NCBI GenBank assembly: GCA_045627605.1
Contig: JAZQOA010000124.1
Coordinates: 1-51,579, forward strand
Source of the DNA: RGIG5952 sp045627605
GTDB lineage: Bacteria > Verrucomicrobiota > Kiritimatiellia > RFP12 > JAAYLN01
Reading direction: 5' to 3'
Length of the DNA: 51,579 nucleotides
Shown: piece by piece, positions 26,230-32,703 of the stretch
How the letters are laid out: every line of letters starts with the position of its first letter
Numbering within the stretch: position 1 is the first letter of the stretch
The notes under the pieces: generated by a model
What the model was told of the DNA's origin: nothing
The model's input: the letters and a program-made list of their open reading frames with translations, nothing else
Databases searched by the model: none
Made by a program: the position numbers and the translations under genes

Positions 26230-26258
26230 AATCTACCATCTTGTTGGAAATTCGTCAA
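26230..26258 (-). promoter_or_regulatory. Promoter of the lysine riboswitch-transporter transcript
   Basis: TTGACG (26258-26253), 17 bp, then TAGATT (26235-26230) on the minus strand. Initiation near 26223 gives a leader of about 275 nt that contains the whole riboswitch. Confidence 0.6.
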
Positions 26259-26261
26259 GTG

Positions 26262-26373
26262 CGATGCGTGAAGCGGGAACCCGCCGAGGAGCGGCACGGC
26301 GAAAAAGGCATTGCGCTTGTCGATGATTCTCGCGGAGGCAACTGAAGTGCCGCCGAGATTAAGGTTGTGCAAT
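26262..26373 (-). pseudogene. Decayed C-terminal fragment of a GH39-like gene
   Basis: The minus-strand frame reads LHNLNLGGTSVASARIIDKR and then NAFFAVPL, which matches the C-terminus of the intact neighbour (LRLDLGDASVVSARIIDERN, then ALAPVPL). No catalytic region is left and the frame runs on into the transporter promoter. It looks like the remnant of a tandem paralogue deleted before or during the arrival of the riboswitch gene. Confidence 0.7.
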
Positions 26374-26445
26374 GTGTTCGCAATGTATTTACAAACTATG
26401 CCGACTTGTTTTGATGCGCCGCGAAAGCGCGGCGGGTCTTGGAAC

Positions 26446-28866
26446 TCACCGCCCGCCACTCGCCGTCTCCGCCTCCGCCAGCAACACCGTGTTGGCGGGA
26501 AGCCAGTCGGGAAGCGGCACGGGGGCAAGGGCGTTGCGTTCGTCGATGATCCTCGCGGAGACAACGGACGCGTCGCCAAGATCCAGGCGGAGCGGAACAT
26601 CCTTTTCGCCGCAATTCGCGACAAGAATAGCGCCGCGCCCCTTGCCGTCGGCCGCCGCCGTCGCGTAGACACCGCCCGCCGCACAGGTCGCGGAAGACGC
26701 CACGGATGTGCCGAGCTTGCGGAGCTCGTTGAAGGCGAGGAACGCGGCGTAGGCCCTGTAGGGCTCGTGCGTGATCGCGTTGAAGAGCGGGGAGTAGGGA
26801 CTGGCCTGGCAACGGGCGTCGTAGAGGCATGCGACGTCAACGGGGCTTTCCTGCAGCATGGCGAGTTCGGCGGCGATGCGCCCCGCCTGGATCGCGGAAC
26901 CCAGCCCGCCCAGCCACGCGCCTGGCAGCCATTCGTTGAAGTGGAGCTCTGTCTTGGCGAAGCCCGCCTCGCTGAGTTTTTGGGCGGCGAAGGCGATTTG
27001 CCTGGCGACCCTATCGGGGGTGTCGTAGCTGTGGAACGAGAAGAAATCGAGCGGCGACTCCGTCGCCTTGACGAAGTCGAGGAAGCGCAGGTAGCATTCG
27101 ACGAAGTACTTCGTGCGCGGATCGCAATGGGCCTCCTCCCAGCCGAACCCGCCCGTAACGGCGTAGAAGCCGCAGCCGGCGTAGCCTCCGACCTTGATGG
27201 CGGGGAACTGCGCCTTGAGATGCTTCGCCGTCGTCTCGTAAAGTTTCATGTACTCGTCGAACGACCCCTTCCACATCGGGTTGCCTTCGGGCTCCGGGCT
27301 GTTGTCGGCCTCGTTCCAGATCTCCCAGTAGGTGATGCCGAGCCTGGAGCCATCGGCCCAGCCATCGTTGTAGTGGCGGACGACGTGCTCGCAGATGCGC
27401 GCCCACTTGGCGTAGTCCTTCGGGGGGAAGACGCGGTAGGCCTTGACGCGGTGCACGTTTTCAATCGTGACGCCCAGGCGGAAGTAGGGCTCGACGCCGT
27501 TTTCGACGAACGCCTTGAGAAGGCCGTCCGTGAAGGTGAAGTCGTAGCTGGCGGGGTCGTTCTCGTCGGCGTCGAAGTCGCGGAAGAGGTTCGGGATGTC
27601 GACGAAGAGGTTCTTGCCGAAGGCCCCGCCGGTATCGTGCAGGCGGGCGTAGGGAATGCCCGCCTCCTTGAGGTAGTGGAACATCGAGCAGTCGTTCCAG
27701 CCGAGGATCGGCCCTTGGCCGACGCCGTTGACGGGCTTGACCGGTCCTTTGGCGGCGGCGAAATCGACCTTGATTTCGGCCGCGTCGTTTTCGATGTCTC
27801 CGCGGATGATGCGCGCCATGTTTTCGGAGACGATGCGGCGGTTGTCGTCGTCGACCAGCGAAAAGCGGTTGCCGTCGTTCGGCGTGGAGAGGTAGTTCCA
27901 GACGGAATACGGGATGCCGTGCTCCTTGAGGAGCGAGATGACATCGCGCATCCAGTTCTCGCGGTACGCGGTTTTCGCGTGGCGGATGGTGCCAAACTCC
28001 CCGCACCAGAGCACCTTGTCGGGATGCGCGGCGACGAAGTCGAAGGCGGGCTTCAGGACGGCCTCGAGGAACTTCCGGTCCATCCGCGGGAGGCCGGCGC
28101 AATTCTCGCCCGCGGACTTGTAGCGCGCGACGTCATCCGACGGGTACGCCATTTCGAGGTTGTGGTAGAGCGGCCATTCCTGAAGGACGCCGCGCTGGTG
28201 CGTGAAGATGAAGGGCGCGTAAACATGGAAGGTGTAGGCGACGCGCGGGTCGTCCCAGACACGTAGGCTGGCCAGCCGGTGCGGGCTGTTCCAGCAGGCC
28301 GAGCCGACAATGACGAGCCTTTCGGGGTTCTTCGCGCGGATCGCCCCGATGGTGCGTTCGGCGAGGTCGTTCCACTTTTCGGGATCGACGTCCTTGATCT
28401 CGTTGAGGATCTCGAAGGCGACGCCGGGGATCGCGGCGTAACGGTCCTCAAACGCCTCCCAGACGCGGATGAAGCGCCGTTGCAGGCCTTCGTCGTCGAG
28501 CAACTGCACGGGCTCGCGGACGTCGCAATAGTTACCGATCGCCTTGTGCATGTTGAGGACGACGTTGAGCTTGTGCTTGCCGCACCAGCCGATGAATTCG
28601 TCGAGTTTGCGGGCGGTGCGCTCGCGGAGGATGCCTTCCGCCTCCTCCACGACGAGTTGGTCGAAGCAGACGCGGACGTGGTCGAGGCCCAGCGAAGCGA
28701 TGTATTCGACGTCCCTCTCGGCGATGTACGAGTCGAAGTGCTCGAAGTCGCCCTGGGTGAGGACAAGCCGCCTCTCCTCCTGGAGCACGTGGAAGCGCTT
28801 GTAGTTCGTCAGCCACCCGCCAATGCCCATGCCTTTTGTGAAACCGCTGAAATATCCGTTGTCCAT
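26446..28866 (-). CDS. Two-domain glycoside hydrolase, GH5-like plus GH39-like
   Basis: The 806-residue protein joins two retaining clan GH-A TIM barrels. The N-terminal part (about 1-355) is GH5-like, with acid/base E156 in FEILNEIKD and nucleophile E290 in LWCGEFG. The C-terminal part (about 380-806) is GH39-like, with acid/base E519 in YWEIWNEAD and nucleophile candidate E645 in LHFNEW, then a beta-sandwich tail. No signal peptide is visible, so it may act inside the cell on imported oligosaccharides. The ATG at 28866 has GGAGAAA 8 bases upstream; the earlier in-frame codons are Arg-rich. Substrate cannot be fixed; xylo-, manno- or gluco-configured plant glycans are possible. Confidence 0.85.
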   Translation of the reverse strand: MDNGYFSGFTKGMGIGGWLTNYKRFHVLQEERRLVLTQGDFEHFDSYIAERDVEYIASLGLDHVRVCFDQLVVEEAEGILRERTARKLDEFIGWCGKHKLNVVLNMHKAIGNYCDVREPVQLLDDEGLQRRFIRVWEAFEDRYAAIPGVAFEILNEIKDVDPEKWNDLAERTIGAIRAKNPERLVIVGSACWNSPHRLASLRVWDDPRVAYTFHVYAPFIFTHQRGVLQEWPLYHNLEMAYPSDDVARYKSAGENCAGLPRMDRKFLEAVLKPAFDFVAAHPDKVLWCGEFGTIRHAKTAYRENWMRDVISLLKEHGIPYSVWNYLSTPNDGNRFSLVDDDNRRIVSENMARIIRGDIENDAAEIKVDFAAAKGPVKPVNGVGQGPILGWNDCSMFHYLKEAGIPYARLHDTGGAFGKNLFVDIPNLFRDFDADENDPASYDFTFTDGLLKAFVENGVEPYFRLGVTIENVHRVKAYRVFPPKDYAKWARICEHVVRHYNDGWADGSRLGITYWEIWNEADNSPEPEGNPMWKGSFDEYMKLYETTAKHLKAQFPAIKVGGYAGCGFYAVTGGFGWEEAHCDPRTKYFVECYLRFLDFVKATESPLDFFSFHSYDTPDRVARQIAFAAQKLSEAGFAKTELHFNEWLPGAWLGGLGSAIQAGRIAAELAMLQESPVDVACLYDARCQASPYSPLFNAITHEPYRAYAAFLAFNELRKLGTSVASSATCAAGGVYATAAADGKGRGAILVANCGEKDVPLRLDLGDASVVSARIIDERNALAPVPLPDWLPANTVLLAEAETASGGR

Positions 28867-28907
28867 TTTCGCATTTCTCCGAATCCGCCGCATGTGTCGG
28901 CGCGCCT

Positions 28908-28936
28908 ATTCTAACAAAGCGCCCCGACACGCGCAA
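28908..28936 (-). promoter_or_regulatory. Promoter of the GH5-GH39 gene
   Basis: TTGCGC (28936-28931), 17 bp, TAGAAT (28913-28908) on the minus strand. It is back to back with the plus-strand promoter at 28947-28975, so the two genes are divergently controlled from one 70-bp region. Confidence 0.7.
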
Positions 28937-28946
28937 CGGGGGCCGC

Positions 28947-28975
28947 TTGCCTTGCGGGGGCGTTTCGTGTATGAT
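28947..28975 (+). promoter_or_regulatory. Promoter of the Cys-rich secreted protein gene
   Basis: TTGCCT (28947-28952), 17 bp, TATGAT (28970-28975). The -10 box ends 7 nt before the ATG at 28983, so a leaderless transcript is predicted; no ribosome binding site is present. Confidence 0.7.
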
Positions 28976-28982
28976 TTGCCTC

Positions 28983-29318
28983 ATGCACTTGAAAACGAAA
29001 ATCCCCTGCGCAATTCTGGCCGCGCTTTGCGCGGCGGCGTTCCTCACGGGAGGAGCGGCCTCCCCGTCGAAATGCAGGCATTGCGGCGGCGGCGCATACG
29101 GCTCGGGCTGCCCCTACGGCCCCGGGGGACGCCACGAGCACCGCGGCGTACCGGCGGCGTGCGAGTTTTGCGGCGGCAGCTCGTATGGTTCGGGGTGTCC
29201 GTACAGTCCGGCGAAGAAGCACCGCCACGGCGGCGATGGCGTCCGCTGCATCTGGTGCGGCGGCGGCGCATACGGCTCGGGCTGCCCGTACAGTCCGACG
29301 GGCCGCCACGAGCACTAA
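28983..29318 (+). CDS. Small secreted protein with three CxxCG-GSGCPYSP-HxH repeats
   Basis: The 111-residue product has a signal peptide (IPCAILAALCAAAFLTGGAA) and three tandem copies of C-x2-CGG-x3-YGSGCPY-x-P-x3-H-x-H at about 33-56, 63-86 and 88-111. The last copy ends the protein (GRHEH). Similar Cys/His-rich modules exist in other bacteria without a clear function; metal binding is a reasonable guess. Its stop codon overlaps the stop of the convergent sigma-54 activator gene by four bases. The start is the ATG at 28983, 7 nt from the -10 box. Confidence 0.85.
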   Translation: MHLKTKIPCAILAALCAAAFLTGGAASPSKCRHCGGGAYGSGCPYGPGGRHEHRGVPAACEFCGGSSYGSGCPYSPAKKHRHGGDGVRCIWCGGGAYGSGCPYSPTGRHEH

Positions 29319-30883
29319 GGCCGCGGACGCCCGGCACTGTCGGCCCGCTTCAGCTCGTAGTACATCATGCGCGGGGTGAGGCCGAGCGAACGCGCGGCGG
29401 CGCTTTTGTTGCCGCCGTGCCTCTTGATCGCCGCGGCAATTACGGCCTTCCGGTAGGCGTCGACCAATTTGTCGAACGGCACGCCGCCTTCACCGGGGGC
29501 TTCCGGTTCACCCTCCCGCATGGCCAGGTCTTCCGCCGAAGGCGACCAGTCCGCCGGCCTCATCTGCGGCGGAAGGTTCTGCATCCGCACCGTGGCGTCG
29601 ACCGAGGTCAGCACGGCGCGCTCGACGCAGTTTTCGAGTTCGCGGACGTTGCCCGGCCACTTCCAGTCGATAAGCGCCGCCGTCGCCTCGGGCGAATAGC
29701 GCGAAACATGCTTGCCGTACTTCTGGTTGAATTTCGCGGCGAAATGACGGGCCAGCAGAAGAATGTCGCCCGGTCTTTCGGCCAGCGCCGGCATTTGGAT
29801 GGAGAAGATGTTGAGCCGGTAGTAGAGGTCCTCCCGGAAAAGTTTTTTCTCGATGAGCTCCTCGAGGTTGCGGCTTGTGGCGGCAATGAAGCGGACATCC
29901 GCCCGGCGCTCCTCGTTCGAGCCGAGCCGCGAGAAGGTCCGCTCCTGGAGGAAACGCAGGAGCTTCACCTGCGTGGCGGGCGTGAGGTCGCCGATTTCGT
30001 CAAGGAAAAGCGTCCCGCCATCCGCCGCCTCGGCGCGTCCGATGCGGCGCTCGACCGCCCCGGTGAAAGCGCCTTTTTCATGGCCGAAGAGCTCGCTCTC
30101 GATGAGTGTCTCGGGCAACGCCGCGCAATTGACCGTGAGGAACGGCCGCCCCTTGCGCGGCGAGAGCCCCACGATGGAGCGCGCCACAAGTTCCTTGCCC
30201 GTGCCCGACGCGCCGCGGATCAGCACGGTGGCGTCGGTCGGCGCAACCTGACGCACCTGAGAGTAGACCTCGCGCATCGCGTCGCTCTCGCCGATCATGT
30301 CCTCCGAAACTGGGGCGAGGCGCGACTTCAGCCGCCGGTTCTGCGCCAGCAGGCGTTCGCGCTCGATCTTCTGGTTGGTGCGCGTCTCGGCGACGTCCGC
30401 CACGATGCCGCCGATAATCTCCATCAACGAGGCGATGCGGCGCGACTCCCGGCCTGCGGCGTCCTCCGCCTTCCGCTCGAAGATGAAGAACCCGATGAAG
30501 TTCTGCCGGTAGCGCAGCGGGATCCGGATTGTCGAGACGCCCCCCTTCGTCTCGCAGGCGAGTTCGCGGTCGGGGAACCTCGCGGACATCTCCTGCTCGG
30601 ACAGCACCTCGGCGGAAATCAACTCGCCAAGTTCGCCTTCGAAGACCCTTGTCGTCTTCCACTTGCCAAAGACCCCGCTCAAATCCTTGAAGTCGAAGCC
30701 CAGCATCGCCTCCGCCGACCAAAACGCATTGTGCTGCATCACAAACCCGCCCGAAACAAGCCCCAGGCGCGACTGCATCACCTTGATCAGGCGCGCGAGA
30801 AGGTCCGCGGTACTCCGGCCTTCCATGATCGCCATGGCCAGCCCCTTGAGCGTCACAATCGTTTCGTCCGATTCAAAATCCAT
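29315..30883 (-). CDS. Sigma-54-dependent transcriptional activator (GAF-AAA+-Fis)
   Basis: The 522-residue protein has the NifA-like order: GAF-type sensor (about 10-170), a coiled linker, an AAA+ sigma-54 activation domain with Walker A GASGTGKE (224-231), the sigma-54 contact loop GAFTGA (271-276) and Walker B LFLDEIGDL (292-300), and a C-terminal Fis helix-turn-helix (about 475-515). All catalytic motifs are intact. There is no receiver domain, so the signal is probably a small ligand bound by the GAF domain. It is divergent from fadL, which has a -24/-12 promoter, and an inverted repeat between them is the likely binding site. GGAGGTG precedes the ATG. Confidence 0.95.
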   Translation of the reverse strand: MDFESDETIVTLKGLAMAIMEGRSTADLLARLIKVMQSRLGLVSGGFVMQHNAFWSAEAMLGFDFKDLSGVFGKWKTTRVFEGELGELISAEVLSEQEMSARFPDRELACETKGGVSTIRIPLRYRQNFIGFFIFERKAEDAAGRESRRIASLMEIIGGIVADVAETRTNQKIERERLLAQNRRLKSRLAPVSEDMIGESDAMREVYSQVRQVAPTDATVLIRGASGTGKELVARSIVGLSPRKGRPFLTVNCAALPETLIESELFGHEKGAFTGAVERRIGRAEAADGGTLFLDEIGDLTPATQVKLLRFLQERTFSRLGSNEERRADVRFIAATSRNLEELIEKKLFREDLYYRLNIFSIQMPALAERPGDILLLARHFAAKFNQKYGKHVSRYSPEATAALIDWKWPGNVRELENCVERAVLTSVDATVRMQNLPPQMRPADWSPSAEDLAMREGEPEAPGEGGVPFDKLVDAYRKAVIAAAIKRHGGNKSAAARSLGLTPRMMYYELKRADSAGRPRP

Positions 30884-30898
30884 TTCACCTCCATCAAA

Positions 30899-30948
30899 TT
30901 AGACAAAAATTGTATCATGGGTGTGGATTTTATTCAAATTTTGTCTAA
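30899..30948. promoter_or_regulatory. Paired operator (UAS) of the sigma-54 activator
   Basis: TTAGACAAAAATTG (30899-30912) and CAAATTTTGTCTAA (30935-30948) form an inverted repeat matching at 13 of 14 positions. The arms cover the -10 and -35 ends of the activator promoter and lie 30-80 bp upstream of the fadL -24/-12 element, the normal place for an enhancer site. Activation of fadL and autorepression are both predicted. Confidence 0.75.
30909..30937 (-). promoter_or_regulatory. Sigma-70-type promoter of the activator gene
   Basis: TTGAAT (30937-30932), 17 bp, TACAAT (30914-30909) on the minus strand, with a short leader containing GGAGGTG. Both boxes overlap the inner ends of the operator arms. 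Confidence 0.7.
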
Positions 30949-30977
30949 AAATGGCGAAAAAACACCGTTTTTACAAC

Positions 30978-30993
30978 TTGGCACGGCTTGTGC
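30978..30993 (+). promoter_or_regulatory. Sigma-54 (-24/-12) promoter of fadL
   Basis: TTGGCACGGCTTGTGC matches the consensus TGGCACG-N4-TTGC with the invariant GG and GC exactly 10 bases apart. Initiation 12 bases after the GC would fall at about 31005, two bases before the ATG. Confidence 0.85.
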
Positions 30994-31006
30994 GAGAAAG
31001 GTTCTT

Positions 31007-32179
31007 ATGAAAATTTCACTTGCTCTCTTCTGCGCGTCCTTCGCGACCGGCGCCCTTGCGGCGGGATTCGGACTCAACGAGATGTCCGCCCGCGGCAATG
31101 CGCTCCAAGGTACGCTTGTCGGCTCCACGCGCGATGCCTCCGCGGCCTACTTCAACCCCGCCAACCTGACGGAACTTGGCGACGGCATCCACTCGATGCT
31201 GGGCCTCACCTTCGCCCGCCCCGACTACAACACCTACGTCGGCGGCGTCCGCACAGACCAGGACGAGCACATCTTCGAACTCCCGCATCTCTACGTCGCC
31301 TCACGGGTGGCGGACGGTCTCTTCCTCGGCCTCGGCGAGTACACCGAGTTCGGCCTCGGCACCCGCTACCTCAACGGCAAGACGTGGCCGCTGGCGGCGG
31401 ACAGCACCAAGACGACGATGTACAGCTTCACGTTCAGTCCGACCATCGGCTGGCAGGTTGCGGACACCCTCTCGCTTGGCGCCGGCCTCCGCCTCCTCTA
31501 CCTCAACCTGATTTCAGACCGCATGCTCCCCGCCTACGCCTCGCACTGCCATATGGACACCGAAGACTGGGCGCTCTCCTACCTCGCCTCCGCCGCCTGG
31601 CAAATCACCCGCGACCTGCGTTTCGGCGTCGTCTACCGTGCGCAGGCCGACTTCCACGAGGAAGGCGACATCGCGCTGTCGCCCCTTGGCCTCGGCACCG
31701 GCGTGAAGGGCGACATCTCGATGCCGCAGTCGGTCATGGCCGGCTTCAACTGGCAGTGTACGGAAAGGCTCAACCTCGGCCTCAACGTCACGTATGTGGA
31801 CTGGAGCGTCGTCAAGTCGCTCGACCAGGATTTCGAGTCGCCCGCCTTCCCCGACCAGAAGGCCCCGCACAACTGGCACGACACCTGGAGGGCGTCCGTC
31901 GGCGCCGAATACAGGATCAACGCCTCATGGGCCGTCCAGGGCGGCGTCACGCACGACCTCGACCCCACCGACGCCGGCTTCGCCAACACCATGTGCCCCC
32001 CGGGCGACCGCGACCAAATCGGCGTCGGCTTCACCTACGCGCATGGAGACTGGACGTTTTCGGCGGACTACATGTTCGTCTTCATCCACAGCACCGACCG
32101 CGACATCCACGGCGTGGAAACCCATTTCCGCGATCTGCGTTCCGACACGCTCGGCCTGACCGTGGGCCGGCGGTTTTAG
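31007..32179 (+). CDS. FadL/OmpP1-family outer-membrane hydrophobic-substrate porin
   Basis: The 390-residue protein has a signal peptide (MKISLALFCASFATGALAAGF) and the FadL N-terminal signature GFGLNEMSARGNALQGTLVGS with DASAAYFNPANL. A long series of amphipathic beta strands follows, ending with an aromatic residue (VGRRF), as in outer-membrane barrels. FadL proteins admit long-chain fatty acids or aromatic hydrocarbons by a lateral gate. The gene is alone on plus and is driven by a sigma-54 promoter, so expression is inducible. AGAAAGG lies 5 bases before the ATG, but the predicted transcript starts downstream of it. Confidence 0.92.
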   Translation: MKISLALFCASFATGALAAGFGLNEMSARGNALQGTLVGSTRDASAAYFNPANLTELGDGIHSMLGLTFARPDYNTYVGGVRTDQDEHIFELPHLYVASRVADGLFLGLGEYTEFGLGTRYLNGKTWPLAADSTKTTMYSFTFSPTIGWQVADTLSLGAGLRLLYLNLISDRMLPAYASHCHMDTEDWALSYLASAAWQITRDLRFGVVYRAQADFHEEGDIALSPLGLGTGVKGDISMPQSVMAGFNWQCTERLNLGLNVTYVDWSVVKSLDQDFESPAFPDQKAPHNWHDTWRASVGAEYRINASWAVQGGVTHDLDPTDAGFANTMCPPGDRDQIGVGFTYAHGDWTFSADYMFVFIHSTDRDIHGVETHFRDLRSDTLGLTVGRRF

Positions 32180-32221
32180 GCGCAAAATCTTTGAGCGGAT
32201 TGCGAAAAATAGAGGGAGCCG

Positions 32222-32665
32222 CTATTCAAACGCCTTCTGGACGACCATATTGACGAGCTTGCCGTCGGCCTTGCCCTTGACCTTGGGCATCAGCGCCCCC
32301 ATGAGCTTGCCTTTTTCCTTGAGCGAGGTGACGCCGGTTTCCGCAATGGTGGCCTTCACGACTTCGAGGATTTCCGACTCGGTCATCTGCCTGGGCTGGT
32401 ACTTGCGGATAAGGTCAAGCTCCTTCTGCTCCTTCTCGACGAGGTCGGGGCGGTTGCCCTTCGCGTACTGGTCGATGGAGTCCTCGCGCTGCTTGATCGC
32501 CTTGTTGACGCACGCGACAACCGCCTGGTCGTCGAGGGGTTTGCCGGCGTTGACGGTGGCGTCCTTGATCTGGGCGTGGAGGCCGCGAAGCGCCGTGACC
32601 GCCGCCGTGTCGCGGGCCTTCATCGCCTCTTTGATGTCTGTGAGAATGGTGTCTACAAGTGCCAT
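32222..32665 (-). CDS. GatB/YqeY domain protein
   Basis: The 147-residue protein matches the YqeY family, a stand-alone relative of the C-terminal tRNA-binding domain of GatB. Landmarks are the N-terminal LRGLHAQIKDATVNAGKPLDDQ and EQKELDLIRKYQPRQMTE, and the GKLMGALMPKVKGKADGKLVNMVV tail. Its role is not settled; tRNA binding in amidotransferase or translation quality control is assumed. The ATG at 32665 is chosen with AAAGG 10 bases upstream. It ends convergently with fadL. Confidence 0.93.
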   Translation of the reverse strand: MALVDTILTDIKEAMKARDTAAVTALRGLHAQIKDATVNAGKPLDDQAVVACVNKAIKQREDSIDQYAKGNRPDLVEKEQKELDLIRKYQPRQMTESEILEVVKATIAETGVTSLKEKGKLMGALMPKVKGKADGKLVNMVVQKAFE

Positions 32666-32703
32666 TTTGTGAAATCCTTTCGCATTCAATTATACACCAT
32701 GGG

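Noticed and set aside
26311..28266. 651-codon plus-strand open frame opposite the GH5-GH39 gene
   Set aside because: Shadow frame; the opposite strand has two intact sets of glycosidase catalytic motifs.
30899..30948. Classical NifA upstream site TGT-N10-ACA
   Set aside because: The arms do not carry TGT and ACA at that spacing; the inverted repeat has a different sequence, so nitrogen fixation control is not supported despite the NifA-like domain order.
28823..31006. N-terminal extension of fadL in the plus-strand frame
   Set aside because: The frame is open for 700 codons upstream, but it crosses the Cys-rich gene and the activator gene; fadL starts with a signal peptide at 31007 after a sigma-54 promoter.
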